A stretch of 64,000 nt of DNA from Flavobacterium algicola (GCF_022399565.1 NZ_JAJTUT010000003.1:124001-188000); one strand, 5' to 3'; shown: positions 24,959 through 35,309, counted from the stretch's first letter. A program made the numbers and translations. The notes: generated by a model from the sequence alone, not told the origin.

Positions 24959-26887
24959 TTAAAATTTCCATCTCACAAATGCCTCCATTGCGGCATAATG
25001 AGAAAGTCCTAATAATTTGTATAAGTCGGCAGTTTCTTTGTTTCTATCTTCTGCACGTTGCCAGAATTCTCTACTATCTGCACCTTGAAAAACGACACCG
25101 TCTTTTTGCGATTGGTGTTTAAAGATTCCTTTACGTTTCTCCAATACTTGATCTGGTCCCATTGGGATTGCCATTTCGATTTCGTCAATTCCCCATTCTT
25201 GCCAAGCACCTCTGTATAACCATACCCAGCAGTCGTCCATGAATTTTTTAGATTTCAATTTTAAGACCGCTTCAAATATAGCATCCAAACATACTTTGTG
25301 TGTACCGTGCGGATCGGCTAGATCACCAGCAGCAAAAATTTGATGTGGCTGAATTTTCTCGATCAGGTCCATTGTGATTTTTACATCTTCTGGTCCCAAT
25401 GGTTTTTTCTCAATAGTACCCGTTTCATAAAAAGGTAAATTCATGAAGTGGATCTGAACATCGGGAATACCGATGTAGTGACAAGTAGCTCTTGCTTCTC
25501 CTTTTCGAATAATACCCTTAATGTAACGTACCTCTGGGATATCAACTTCGCTATTTTTTTTGTTTTTCAAGAACTTCTCCGCTTTTTTATAGATAGTATC
25601 TGCAGCTGTGTTGTCGATACCAAATTTCTCGTTGTAGTCGCATACAAAACTTGCAAAGCGCAATGCCTCATCATCTGCCACGGCAATATTACCCGATGTT
25701 TGGTAACCAATATGTACCTCATGCCCTTGCTCGTGCAAACGCTTAAAAGTTCCTCCCATACTAATGATATCATCATCTGGGTGTGGACTAAAAATAAGAA
25801 CTTTCTTTTTGGCAGGTTCCGCACGCTCAGGTCGATTGCTATCGTCGGCATTGGGTTTACCACCTGGCCATCCTGTAATAGTACTTTGTAATTTATTGAA
25901 TATGGCAATATTAATGTCATAAGCAGGTCCTGAATCGGCCAATAAATCGCTCATACCGTTCTCGATATAATCGGCATCAGTCAACATTAAAATAGGCTTC
26001 TTTAAATAAAGTGCCAATCCCAATACTGCTTTTCTAGTCAATTTATCAGACCAAGTTATTTTCTCTACTAACCAAGGCGTGTTGATACGCGTTAATTTTG
26101 AAGCTGCCTCTTTGTCTAATACAAATGTTGCATTGTTGTGCTCTTGCAAGAAAGAAGCAGGAACCAAATTGGTAACCGATCCCTCTACAGAATCTTTGAC
26201 GATATTTGATTTACCTTCACCCCAAGCCATAAGAATAACTCTTTTGGCTTCCATAATTTTTTTGATTCCCAAAGTAATGGCAGTTCTCGGAGTTGTTTTT
26301 AATCCTCCAAAATCGCCACTGGCAGCAACTCTAGTAATATGATCCAAAGCGACCAAACGCGTTTTGGAGTTTTGAAGCGAACCCGATTCATTAAAACCAA
26401 TATGTCCGTTTCCACCAATTCCCAATACTTGTAAATCGATTCCACCCAAGGCCTCAATCTTTGCCTCATACATAATGCAGTACTCAGAGATGGCATCTTT
26501 GGATAAAGTACCGTTCGGAATGTGATAATTTTCAGCAAGGATGTTTACGTGATTAAACAAATGTTCTTTCATAAAACGAACATAGCTGTTGATGGAATCG
26601 GGTTCCATTGGGTAGTATTCGTCAAGATTAAAAGAGATTACGTTTTTAAAACTTAATCCTTCCTCTTTGTGTAAACGAACCAGTTCTGCGTAAAGTCCTT
26701 TTGGAGAAGAACCCGTTGCTAACCCTAAAATACAAGGTTGTCTTTGATCTTGCTTAACGCGTATTAAATCTGCGATTTCTTTGGCAACCGCTTTTGAGGC
26801 GCTAACAGAGTTTTCAAAAACTATCGTCCCTGCGTTTTCAAACCTTTTTTCAAAACTGGTAGATTTGTCTATTGTGCTTTGTAACAT
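24959..26887 (-). CDS. nagB: Glucosamine-6-phosphate deaminase fused to a PIG-L/LmbE-type domain (copy 2)
   Basis: A second 642-residue NagB-LmbE protein, identical to the copy at 4000-5928 except for five residues (Asp115Asn, Asp125Asn, Ser138Ile, Thr350Ser and a Tyr/Asp change near 550). All NagB motifs (FNLDEYY, GIGGNGHIGFNESGS) and the HPDDD motif are kept, so both copies should be functional. DNA differences are scattered and mostly at third codon positions, and similarity extends about 33 bases upstream of the start but ends at the stop codon. This copy is last in an MFS-GH30-nagB unit and would provide GlcN-6-P deamination under different control from copy 1. Confidence 0.93.
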   Translation of the reverse strand: MLQSTIDKSTSFEKRFENAGTIVFENSVSASKAVAKEIADLIRVKQDQRQPCILGLATGSSPKGLYAELVRLHKEEGLSFKNVISFNLDEYYPMEPDSINSYVRFMKEHLFNHVNILAENYHIPNGTLSKDAISEYCIMYEAKIEALGGIDLQVLGIGGNGHIGFNESGSLQNSKTRLVALDHITRVAASGDFGGLKTTPRTAITLGIKKIMEAKRVILMAWGEGKSNIVKDSVEGSVTNLVPASFLQEHNNATFVLDKEAASKLTRINTPWLVEKITWSDKLTRKAVLGLALYLKKPILMLTDADYIENGMSDLLADSGPAYDINIAIFNKLQSTITGWPGGKPNADDSNRPERAEPAKKKVLIFSPHPDDDIISMGGTFKRLHEQGHEVHIGYQTSGNIAVADDEALRFASFVCDYNEKFGIDNTAADTIYKKAEKFLKNKKNSEVDIPEVRYIKGIIRKGEARATCHYIGIPDVQIHFMNLPFYETGTIEKKPLGPEDVKITMDLIEKIQPHQIFAAGDLADPHGTHKVCLDAIFEAVLKLKSKKFMDDCWVWLYRGAWQEWGIDEIEMAIPMGPDQVLEKRKGIFKHQSQKDGVVFQGADSREFWQRAEDRNKETADLYKLLGLSHYAAMEAFVRWKF

Positions 26888-26957
26888 AATTTTTTAGTTT
26901 TTAATTATATTTTTTTTATTTGTGATTTGTCAATTTTTATGAATTAGGTTTGTCTAA

Positions 26958-28361
26958 TTATAATTTTTTTTGAAGTTCTACCACTGCTACAGAATGAGCA
27001 GGGATTTCAACAGTACTAATTGTTTTGTCTTTTATTATGCAATCGTAACTTTTTCCATTTTCAGTTTCATTCTGAATGAACAAGTAAATTTTGTCTCCTT
27101 GTTTAACCGAAATTATATTTGTTCTAGAGTGATGCGCTATTCGCACGGATCCTTTTTTGAGGTATTTACTCACCAACATCATCACGCTATAATCTGGATT
27201 ATAAATTATTTCGTTTGTTTTACGGTTGATGTTGATTAGGGCATTTTGTTTCCAGTCCCAACCACTTTTTCCGGTTTCGTCCAAGATCATATTCCAGTAA
27301 CAGAAATTTTGACTACCATAATTAATATAGTTCGAAATTTCTCCTAACCTGCTAAAAGCTTCACCAACACTATTTTTTCCACCAAAACAGTTTCCTTCTG
27401 TATGCATGATCTGCATCTCAGGGTCAAGTGATGACATTTGTTGTATGTAGGTAGGACTCGTATATTGTATTCCTATTCCTTTCACAGCCTTTTGGTTTTC
27501 CTTATTCGCAACAAATTCAATAGCATCAATTTGACTTTGCGTTCTAAAAGTTCCTGCCCAAATTTCGGTATCAATATTGTCTTTATCAAATGCTGCTATA
27601 AGGTAGTTTCTAATAAATTTACCCATTTCTTCTGGCGGCATATTGTTGGAAGGATAAATGGTGTTGGCATCATTTTCATTCTGAATTAACAAACGGTCGA
27701 TAGGAATGCCTACTTTTTTATAAGCTTGAATGTATTTCGAAAAATAAAGTGCATAAGCACTGTACGTTTTCGAATCACTGATTAGTCTGTTTTTTTCAGG
27801 CGTGTCATTTCCTTTATCCATTAAACCAGAATACTTCATCCATCCTGGAGGACTCCATGGTGATGCAAATATTTTAAGCGCTGGATTGTGTTTTAAAGCT
27901 TGTTTGATATAAGGAATAACCGTTTTTTTTTCTCTATTAATAGAAAAATGCTTCATGTCGTAATCTCCTGGAACTTCAGAATAACTGTAAGCATCTATTC
28001 CGAAATCACTAGCGCCAATTGCAGTTCTGCAAAATGAAAATCCACCATCTTTTTCACTGAACAAATTTCTAGAAACCTCTTCTTGTAATTTAGAAGGTAA
28101 TGACATTAGTGCTGCTCCTCCTAATTCATTAAATGCCCCTCCAATGCCTTCTATAGTTTGAAACTCAATTTCTGGATATAACACTATTTTGGCAAACTTA
28201 TCTGGTTTTAATTCAGAAGATGCAACATGTTCTTTAATCGGTTTCCCCGAAATAGAAATACCTTCTTTTAATTCGACATAATGAACCCTTGCACTGAACT
28301 GAGCATAACTCATACCAGTACATATAAATAATAAACGGAATAAGGACAATTTTGCTCTCAT
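26958..28361 (-). CDS. GH30 glycosidase, secreted
   Basis: The 467-residue protein has a signal peptide (1-20, cleavage at SYAQ). It carries the GH30 layout: FQTIEGIGGAFNELGGAALM at 67-86, SPWSPPGWMKYSG at 167-179, IQNEN with acid/base Glu229, and IMHTEG with nucleophile Glu322, followed by the C-terminal beta domain (about 390-467). Family members include glucosylceramidase, beta-1,6-glucanase and related enzymes, and the substrate is not clear from sequence. It lies between an MFS GlcNAc-type transporter and nagB, which are adjacent in the other copy of this block, so it was probably inserted here, or lost there. Its 5' end is 44 bases from the MFS stop. Confidence 0.9.
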   Translation of the reverse strand: MRAKLSLFRLLFICTGMSYAQFSARVHYVELKEGISISGKPIKEHVASSELKPDKFAKIVLYPEIEFQTIEGIGGAFNELGGAALMSLPSKLQEEVSRNLFSEKDGGFSFCRTAIGASDFGIDAYSYSEVPGDYDMKHFSINREKKTVIPYIKQALKHNPALKIFASPWSPPGWMKYSGLMDKGNDTPEKNRLISDSKTYSAYALYFSKYIQAYKKVGIPIDRLLIQNENDANTIYPSNNMPPEEMGKFIRNYLIAAFDKDNIDTEIWAGTFRTQSQIDAIEFVANKENQKAVKGIGIQYTSPTYIQQMSSLDPEMQIMHTEGNCFGGKNSVGEAFSRLGEISNYINYGSQNFCYWNMILDETGKSGWDWKQNALININRKTNEIIYNPDYSVMMLVSKYLKKGSVRIAHHSRTNIISVKQGDKIYLFIQNETENGKSYDCIIKDKTISTVEIPAHSVAVVELQKKL

Positions 28362-28405
28362 ATAAATACCTTTTATTTTATTTAAAATTAATAAAAAAAT
28401 TTACT

Positions 28406-29743
28406 TTATGCACTCTTACTTTTAGTCCAACTTTTATATTTGTGTCCCCAAATTGCAAAGAACAAAATGAAGGCGTAGCACGGAATCAAGATCCAGTAAC
28501 AATGTGTGGCTGCTGTAGCTAGAGCATCTGTCTCATTCATCCCACCAGCCATAAGTTCCAATTTATTGGCATCTACCAATCGTCCGTACAAGGGTGGAAT
28601 GATCGCTCCACCTGAGATTGCCATAATTAGTAGGGCAGAGGCTATTTTTGTAAATTTACCTAACCCAGCCAATGTAAGAGGCCACACTGCTGGCCAAACC
28701 AAAGCATTTGAAATACCCAATGCCGCTACAAATAAAACAGAAGTAAAGCCTGTAGTAAATAATATGCAAGTACTAAATACAATTCCCAGAGAAGCACTTA
28801 TTTTAAGCGCTGTTCCTTGTTTTAAAAATTTAGGTATTAATGCTACTCCCACGATATAAGTACACACCATAGCAAGTAGTGTTAAGGTAGTAAAGAATTT
28901 TGCATCTGCAGCGGGAAAGCCTAACGAAATTCCGTAAGCGATAATCGTATCACCCGCAATCACTTCAACACCTACATAAAAAAACAAGGCGATTACACCA
29001 AGCCATAAATGAGGGAACTGAAAAATACTGGTTTTTGCTGTAACACCTTCTTTTACTTCTTCCTCTTCTGGGGCTTCTACATTTGGTAAGGGTGCTTTTC
29101 GAATTAAAATAGCAAGTACAATTAACACGAGAGCCATAATCAAGTAAGGCACAAAAACACTATCGGCCATTGTATTCAACAGCATGTCTTTTTCTTCTAC
29201 AGAAGCCGTTGCCAGTTTCTCCTTGACTTCGTCAATACCAGATAATAACAAAGCACCAAAGATGATAGACCCCAACGCGCCTGCTACTTTGTTTGCAATT
29301 CCCATGATAGCGATACGCTTAGCACCACTTTCCATAGGTCCTAAGATTGTTATGTATGGGTTGGAAGCGGTTTGTAACAATGTCATCCCAACTCCTTGAA
29401 TAAAAATACCAGTCAAAAACAACCAATACGTTCTAGCTTCGGCTGCAGGAATAAATACTAGAGCGCCAATGGCCATGATAAAAAGACCAAGTGACATTCC
29501 TTTTTTGTATCCTACTTTGGATAAAATATAAGAAGCAGGAATAGCCATTACGACAAACGAAATATAGGAAGCCGAAGCAACAAGATAAGATTGTGCGTCG
29601 GTGAGTTCATTGATTGTTTTCATGAACGGAATCAAGGCTCCGTTAATCCAGGTAACAAACCCAAAAATAAAAAATAGTCCTGCTATGATAAGAATTGGAA
29701 CCAAATTATTCTTCTGCGATGCTGTATTTTGAGTGTCTGTCAT
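28406..29743 (-). CDS. MFS sugar transporter, probable GlcNAc permease, NagP-like (copy 2)
   Basis: A 445-residue inner-membrane permease nearly identical to the one at 5971-7299. Differences are TQN for TQS near the N-terminus, MAIG for MALG, MAGGM for MAEGI, and a different C-terminal tail. The same FFIFGFVTWINGALIPFMK signature and two six-helix halves are present. Here it is the first gene of an MFS-GH30-nagB unit. It lies 189 bases downstream of the terminated susCD pair 2, so it needs its own promoter in that gap, which I cannot identify securely. Confidence 0.9.
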   Translation of the reverse strand: MTDTQNTASQKNNLVPILIIAGLFFIFGFVTWINGALIPFMKTINELTDAQSYLVASASYISFVVMAIPASYILSKVGYKKGMSLGLFIMAIGALVFIPAAEARTYWLFLTGIFIQGVGMTLLQTASNPYITILGPMESGAKRIAIMGIANKVAGALGSIIFGALLLSGIDEVKEKLATASVEEKDMLLNTMADSVFVPYLIMALVLIVLAILIRKAPLPNVEAPEEEEVKEGVTAKTSIFQFPHLWLGVIALFFYVGVEVIAGDTIIAYGISLGFPAADAKFFTTLTLLAMVCTYIVGVALIPKFLKQGTALKISASLGIVFSTCILFTTGFTSVLFVAALGISNALVWPAVWPLTLAGLGKFTKIASALLIMAISGGAIIPPLYGRLVDANKLELMAGGMNETDALATAATHCYWILIPCYAFILFFAIWGHKYKSWTKSKSA

Positions 29744-29873
29744 ATTGTTCTGCTTTACTACTTTCTATGTTTATGTTTTATTTAAATGAGTCTATGGCAA
29801 TCTATCTTAAACGACTTATACTATATTTTGAGGGGGTTATTTGTAAAAATTGTTTTACTAAAAATTTGAAATT

Positions 29874-29912
29874 TTCAAAAAAAGAACTACTAAATTTTAC
29901 AATAGTAGTTCT
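29874..29912 (-). terminator. Terminator after susCD pair 2
   Basis: AGAACTACTA (29883-29892) pairs with TAGTAGTTCT (29903-29912), followed on the minus strand by a T-rich stretch. It is 20 bases past the susD stop. Confidence 0.8.
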
Positions 29913-29932
29913 GTTTTAATTGTTTATGATAA

Positions 29933-31615
29933 TTAGTAACCAGGGTTTTGGGTTAAACTAGAATTGGCATCAAGTGCTGTTTGTGGTATTGGTAATAAGT
30001 AAAACTTGTCATCCCAAACACGATTAAAGAAAGTGCTATTGGCAGCAGTGTATTTTTCGCCAACTAAATCTCCTGGAATAGTAGTGCTTTTTGGAATACC
30101 ATATACCTGCTTGATTACTTGACTTCCCAATTTGTATCTCCAGATATCAAACCATCTTTGTGGTCCCTCACCAGCAAATTCATATCTTCTTTCTAGTAAA
30201 ATAGCATCAATCATTTGATTTCCTGTAGTACCTCTTGTCACAGTTGGTAATCCGATAGTTGCATATTTAGGCATTCCTACTCTTTCTCGTACTTGATCAA
30301 GGTAAACCAAAGCATCGCTATCATTTCCTCTTCCTGCCAAAGCTTCTGCATACATTAATAAAACTTCTGAGTAACGGAAAACTTTAATATCAGCATCGGC
30401 CAAGCCTAAACTAGATAAAGTAAAATCTAAATATTTTTTGAAACTGTATCCAGTAGGGGAAGATGTTGCAGTTAAGTTATCTGTACTTGGTGCGATATTT
30501 GGATGAGGCTGGTAAGTATAACTTGTTGTATAGCTTCCTTTGCTAGGCATTACATCTCCAGGTAGCATTACAGATACAGCTAATCTTGGGTCTCTGTTTG
30601 CCCATGGATTTAATGGATCATAAGTAGCATCATCTTTTGGAAACTTACCATTAATAGTTTGTACCTCTTCGATAAAATCAGATGAATATCCAGGTCTACT
30701 CTGGTTGTTTGAAAACGTAGCAGCGCTTCCTCTCCAAGCTCCTTTTGGTGCAATTTGGTATGGTAATGCATGTGTAAATGTCACAGGTATGTAACTTGTA
30801 GCTAATATCGTTTCTGTAGATACAATATCACTTGCAGTTGTAAATTGTGCTTCAAAACCAGAAATACCAGGTGCTAATGAATACATATTACTATCGATGA
30901 TTGCTTTACAAGCATCTTCTGCACCTTTGTACAATGCAGCCTTATCACTATGCCATCCAAGTGCATTAAGATACGCTCTTGCTTTAAGGGTTAATGCTGC
31001 TCCTCTAGTGATTCTACCTGCGTTTGCACTATCATAAGTTAACGGTAACTGATCTGCAATTTCATCAAGTTCACTTATTACAAAGTTAAAAACCTCTAAT
31101 CTAGGAGTTCTAGCTGGTAAATCACTAGCAGATATGATAGTCGTAACTAGTGGTACATCTCCGTATGCTAATACCATTGTTTCATATGTCATAGCACGTA
31201 TGAATCGTGCTTCTGCACCAAATCTTTCGCGGTTGCTTTCTGTTGTAAAATCAGCTCCAGGTAATGCTTCCAAAAAGAAGTTCATATCTGCAATTGCTGC
31301 ATATCGATAATAATTATCTAATACTGCTGATGTGGCTACCCAATTAAAATCAGATGCTTGAGAACCTCCTGAATTATTAATACTTCTATGTACTGCATCA
31401 TCGGTCCAGAAATAAGGTAAAACGATACCCGCTTCTTCAACACTACCGATTGGTAAAAATGTATACAATTGGTTTAATGCGTATTCCATGTCGTTTTCTG
31501 TTTGGAAAACAGATTCAGATGTCAATTCATCCAAATCGACAACATCTAAATAGTCGCTACAAGAAGCAGTAGCAATTAATAAACTTATACAGAAAAATGT
31601 TTTTATGTTTTTCAT
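29933..31615 (-). CDS. SusD-family surface glycan-binding lipoprotein (pair 2)
   Basis: A 560-residue outer-surface lipoprotein with lipobox ATASC (Cys19). SusD landmarks: RFIRAMTYETMVLAYGDVPLV near 138-158, FRYSEVLLMYAEALAGRGND near 408-427, ILLERRYEFAGEGPQRWFDIWRY near 475-497, and a terminal NSSLTQNPGY motif. It begins 5 bases after its SusC partner and is the last gene of the unit. It would bind the oligosaccharide imported by SusC pair 2; the substrate is unknown. Confidence 0.94.
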   Translation of the reverse strand: MKNIKTFFCISLLIATASCSDYLDVVDLDELTSESVFQTENDMEYALNQLYTFLPIGSVEEAGIVLPYFWTDDAVHRSINNSGGSQASDFNWVATSAVLDNYYRYAAIADMNFFLEALPGADFTTESNRERFGAEARFIRAMTYETMVLAYGDVPLVTTIISASDLPARTPRLEVFNFVISELDEIADQLPLTYDSANAGRITRGAALTLKARAYLNALGWHSDKAALYKGAEDACKAIIDSNMYSLAPGISGFEAQFTTASDIVSTETILATSYIPVTFTHALPYQIAPKGAWRGSAATFSNNQSRPGYSSDFIEEVQTINGKFPKDDATYDPLNPWANRDPRLAVSVMLPGDVMPSKGSYTTSYTYQPHPNIAPSTDNLTATSSPTGYSFKKYLDFTLSSLGLADADIKVFRYSEVLLMYAEALAGRGNDSDALVYLDQVRERVGMPKYATIGLPTVTRGTTGNQMIDAILLERRYEFAGEGPQRWFDIWRYKLGSQVIKQVYGIPKSTTIPGDLVGEKYTAANSTFFNRVWDDKFYLLPIPQTALDANSSLTQNPGY

Positions 31616-31620
31616 CCTAA

Positions 31621-34600
31621 TTAAAATTTAACATTAATACTTAATGATGTAGTCAAAGGCAATGGGTAACTTACACTACCTGTAGCCATTTCTGGATCCC
31701 AACCGTATTTGTATAATGGACTATTTGTCCAAATTACACCAAGGTTTTCTGCAGAAAGTGATAAGCTAAGTCCGTTGATAAATTTAATTTTATCAAGGGT
31801 TTTTCTATCAAAGGCATACGATAACGTAACGTTTTGCAATTTCACAAATTCGGCATTTTGAATCAAGTGCGATACACTTGCACTATACGTTTGCAATGCA
31901 GATGTCGTAGGCGTTGGGAAAAGTGCATTTTGATTAGTATCACTATAATAATCTAAGTGGTAAGAATAAGCATTTGAACCATTTAGAAATGGTTGGTATG
32001 CCTCTGTACCATTTAAGAATATGTTTCTATCTAGTGCTCCATAAAATCTAGCTGTTAATGATAGGTTTTTGTATTCTAATCCTAAATTAAATCCTAGTCT
32101 TAAATTAGTGTCGCTATTACTATCAAGTATAACTCTATCATCAGAATTGACAACACCATCACCATTTTGATCTACATATTTAAAACCTCCAATATAAGAT
32201 CCACCAACAGCGCTTTGACTAATTGTAGTACTATTATCTGCTGTTACATAGTTATCTATGTCTTCTTGTGAGCTAAAGAAACCATCTGTTACATAACCGA
32301 CTCTATTGTTTAAGCTTTGTCCAACTGCTTGCGATATTGATTCATTACCAGCAAGATCAGTAATTTCGTTATTATAGCTCGTTAGATTTCCAGCCAACCA
32401 GTATTTAACATTACCAATGTTGTTTTCATGACCTAAATTAAGTTCCCAACCCCAACTTTTTACAGCATAAGCATTACCAGGTACATTTCCAAAACCGTAT
32501 TCAGTAGGTGTTACTACATTTGCCAAAATATCGTCTCTTTGATTGATAAAATAATCGGCATTCATTTTAAATTTTCCTCTCCACAAATTCACATCAACTC
32601 CCATGTTAAGTACAGTAGACGTTTCCCATTGTAAATCTCTACTTGCAGGTGTTCCCAAGTACAATCTAGGAGCAATTGTTCCTCCTATAGGATACCCTGT
32701 TACATCGTAAGTAATTAATTGAGTAACAGCTCTACCAACTCCAGTAGCATCTCCAGATTGTCCGTATGAAGCTCTTAATTTTAATAAGTCTACTACTTTA
32801 GATTCCTTCAAGAAATTTTCTTCTCCAATGTTCCAACCAAGACTTAGAGCAGGGAAGGTGTGGTATTGTCTGTCTTCAAGAAAATTTGAACTTCCGTCAT
32901 TTCTAAAGGTGAAAGAGGCTAGGTATTTTCCTTTGTAGTCGTAATTAATTCTACCAAAATAAGATAGGTAGCGATCATTATCACCTCTAAAAGATCCGTT
33001 ACCAAGTCCGCCATTGTCAGTTGAATTGGTTTGTCCTAAGTCAAGATCAATAATATTGTCAAAAGTAAAACCGGTTCTACTAGCATAAAAAGATTCTGCT
33101 TCTCCTTCTTCTGACTGAAATGCAACCATAGCATCAAAAGAGTGGTTTCCTTTTTTCAACTCATAATTCAAAGATGAAAATGTTTTAAGAGTATATTTCG
33201 AATAAGATGTAAGCGTTAACTGTCTTGAATCTTCAGACCCAACAGTATAAGATCTATTAGCAGAATCTGGATTTGTGTACGAATCTGGATCTGCAAAATC
33301 TAATGTTACGTAGTCATAAACATTTGTCCAATCTCTTGTATTGTATTTTTGTTTGGTGTATGAAATACGTTCTTCAAATGTTAATCCTTTGGCAAGCTTT
33401 GCTTTGGCATATAACTGTAGGTTTAAATAATCATTATCATTTTCTGCAAATGATCCAGAATCTCCATAAGCAACTGCATTTGCTTGTCCAGAGCTTCCTT
33501 TGTAAGCCCATAAACCATCAGCTGTTTTTACAGGATAAAAAGGCAATCCTTGTAAATCACTTCCTCCAATTGCTGGCGTAGAGTTGGTCAATTTGTTACT
33601 GATTAATGTATTTGTCCCAACGGTTAACCAACTGTTTATATCTGTATCTAATTTAAATCGAAGATTAAGTCTTTTAAATTGATCTGCACCAATAACTAGA
33701 CCTTCTTGACTCAATGAACTAGCACTTAATAAGTAAGAGGAATTTTCTGAACCACCTGTTATACTAAGACTGTTAGAATATTGTGTTGCCGAATTTTTAT
33801 AAAGTTCATCTGCCCAGTTTGTATCTGGATAGAAACCACTAGCAGCTAAGTCTAAATTTTCCTGCGTGTATGTACCAGGAGAGGCTACATTTGTAAAATT
33901 CATAAGTTGAGATGAATTTAATGTAGTCGGCAAGGTCGAAGGTGTTTGTAAAGAGAAACTTGAATTAAAATTAACAGCTAATTTTGAATTTCTCTTAGTG
34001 TCTTTTGTGGTGATCAAAAGAACACCATTGGCCCCACGTGCACCATAAATAGCAACAGCAGAAGCATCTTTTAAAACACTAACTGATTGAACAGTTGAAG
34101 GATCCAAATCAGATACTGATCCTTCAAATCCATCTACAATAACCAGAACACCACCGCTACTAAGGGTACTATTACCACGTATAGATAGAGTAGGAGATGA
34201 CCCAGGCGAACCACTTGAATTAAATCCATTTAAACCTGGTAAAGCTCCTACTAGCGCAGACTGCAAGTTTGTTACAGGACGATCGCTCAGGCCAAGTTCC
34301 TTATTTGTAATTTGAGAAACAGAAGATGTTAATTTTTTTGTACTAGTCTTACCGTAACCTACAATAATTACTTCATCTAAATCCTGAGATTGATTTTCGG
34401 TTAAAGTAATATTTACAGTAGATTGATTTCCTACTGGAACTTCTTTGGATTTAAATCCAATATAGGATACAATTAAAACTGCATTTGGTTTAGAAACATT
34501 GATTGTAAATTTTCCATCAATATCTGTTTGTACGCCATTGGTTGTTCCTTTTTCAATAATATTCGCACCTGGTAAAGTCAACCCTTTTGAGTCTTTAATT

Positions 34601-34776
34601 ACTCCGCTCACTCGTAATTGTTGTACACCAACATAGGCAACAGTGTTTTTGTTCTCAATAATGTCTGTTGGTAAACCAAAGGCATTTGTAAAACATAAGA
34701 AAACAAAAGTATTCAATAGCGCTATAGGGAGCCTCTTATCAAATGGTAGTGATGTGGTATTTTGCTTGATTTTCAT
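31621..34776 (-). CDS. SusC-family TonB-dependent outer-membrane transporter (pair 2)
   Basis: A 1051-residue channel. The N-terminus MKIKQN with signal peptide is followed by a regulatory-like domain (about 53-130, LPGANIIEKGTTNGVQTDIDG), the DEVIIVGYG box, plug motifs LQSALVGALPG and SVSVLKDASAVAIYGARGANGV, and a barrel ending in SINVKF. The N-terminal region is closely related to the SusC proteins of pairs 3 and 4, suggesting recent paralogues. The start is 309 bases from an upstream LytTR-type repeat pair, implying a leader of about 260 bases. Confidence 0.95.
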   Translation of the reverse strand: MKIKQNTTSLPFDKRLPIALLNTFVFLCFTNAFGLPTDIIENKNTVAYVGVQQLRVSGVIKDSKGLTLPGANIIEKGTTNGVQTDIDGKFTINVSKPNAVLIVSYIGFKSKEVPVGNQSTVNITLTENQSQDLDEVIIVGYGKTSTKKLTSSVSQITNKELGLSDRPVTNLQSALVGALPGLNGFNSSGSPGSSPTLSIRGNSTLSSGGVLVIVDGFEGSVSDLDPSTVQSVSVLKDASAVAIYGARGANGVLLITTKDTKRNSKLAVNFNSSFSLQTPSTLPTTLNSSQLMNFTNVASPGTYTQENLDLAASGFYPDTNWADELYKNSATQYSNSLSITGGSENSSYLLSASSLSQEGLVIGADQFKRLNLRFKLDTDINSWLTVGTNTLISNKLTNSTPAIGGSDLQGLPFYPVKTADGLWAYKGSSGQANAVAYGDSGSFAENDNDYLNLQLYAKAKLAKGLTFEERISYTKQKYNTRDWTNVYDYVTLDFADPDSYTNPDSANRSYTVGSEDSRQLTLTSYSKYTLKTFSSLNYELKKGNHSFDAMVAFQSEEGEAESFYASRTGFTFDNIIDLDLGQTNSTDNGGLGNGSFRGDNDRYLSYFGRINYDYKGKYLASFTFRNDGSSNFLEDRQYHTFPALSLGWNIGEENFLKESKVVDLLKLRASYGQSGDATGVGRAVTQLITYDVTGYPIGGTIAPRLYLGTPASRDLQWETSTVLNMGVDVNLWRGKFKMNADYFINQRDDILANVVTPTEYGFGNVPGNAYAVKSWGWELNLGHENNIGNVKYWLAGNLTSYNNEITDLAGNESISQAVGQSLNNRVGYVTDGFFSSQEDIDNYVTADNSTTISQSAVGGSYIGGFKYVDQNGDGVVNSDDRVILDSNSDTNLRLGFNLGLEYKNLSLTARFYGALDRNIFLNGTEAYQPFLNGSNAYSYHLDYYSDTNQNALFPTPTTSALQTYSASVSHLIQNAEFVKLQNVTLSYAFDRKTLDKIKFINGLSLSLSAENLGVIWTNSPLYKYGWDPEMATGSVSYPLPLTTSLSINVKF

Positions 34777-35046
34777 AAAAATAGTTTTAATAGCTTGTTT
34801 GAGTGTATTTCATAATATCTTTAATAATGTAGTCTGCTAAACAGTTATCAGCTTGTTTTATAGTTTTCATTTATAATCTGTACTTTTTATAGTTAATAAT
34901 TTTTCAATTGTAGTGCTTGTTATCTTTTTTTAGTTATTCGAAAAATAAATTAAGAAACGAAATTTCTATTGGCAATAATAGCAATAAACCTTATTGTTTC
35001 TTTGGCGAAAATTTCACTTCTATTTAACGCAATTTTAAATTTAAAA

Positions 35047-35112
35047 TAAACTTAAAGATTTTATATGCAAAATTGTCAAGATTTTCGACTAATAACGGCT
35101 ACTGTTCGATAA
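35047..35112 (-). promoter_or_regulatory. LytTR-type activator site and -7 box upstream of susC pair 2
   Basis: Direct repeats TCGACTA (35085-35091) and TCGATAA (35106-35112), as read on the plus strand, start 21 bp apart (two helical turns). On the minus strand the -7 like box TAAGTTTA (35054-35047) lies 30 bases downstream of the promoter-proximal repeat. The same layout recurs at 40619, 46232 and 50827. I see no obvious -33 box, which fits an activator-dependent promoter. Confidence 0.7.
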
Positions 35113-35250
35113 AGAATAATAAAATACTGAGTTTGTATGATTATTTTGAGTATAATTAAATTCTATCTTTATTTTTGGTATAAAGAATGTTGAACTATAT
35201 TATAGCATCTACTGATGCTGGAAGCTACGCTATTTTGACAGTTTGGAATA

Positions 35251-35288
35251 AAAAAAAATGAGTCCGATACGAGATCGGACTCATTTTT
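35251..35288 (-). terminator. Terminator after susCD pair 3
   Basis: ATGAGTCCGAT pairs with ATCGGACTCAT around a 6-base loop, with an A-run on the left that reads as a T-run on the minus strand. It lies 22 bases past the susD stop at 35310. Confidence 0.85.
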
Positions 35289-35309
35289 GTAAATAGGTTT
35301 GTTAATTTT

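Larger units (their letters stand above)
24959..29743 (-). repeat. Duplicated nagB-MFS block, copy 2, split by GH30
   Basis: Same two genes as 4000-7299, in the same order and strand, but separated by the GH30 gene. The leader TTTTTTAGTTTTTAATTAT-type sequence before nagB is shared, while sequences past the stop codons are unrelated. Confidence 0.9.
34777..35309. other. Leader and control region of susC pair 2; terminator of pair 3
   Basis: A 533-base AT-rich region without ORFs. It contains the LytTR-type promoter at 35047-35112, an apparent transcribed leader from about 35040 down to the start codon at 34776, and the pair 3 terminator at 35251-35288. Confidence 0.6.

Noticed and set aside
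4000..29743. The duplicated nagB-MFS blocks as an assembly artefact
   Set aside because: Scattered silent differences, different flanks and the GH30 gene in only one copy show two real loci.
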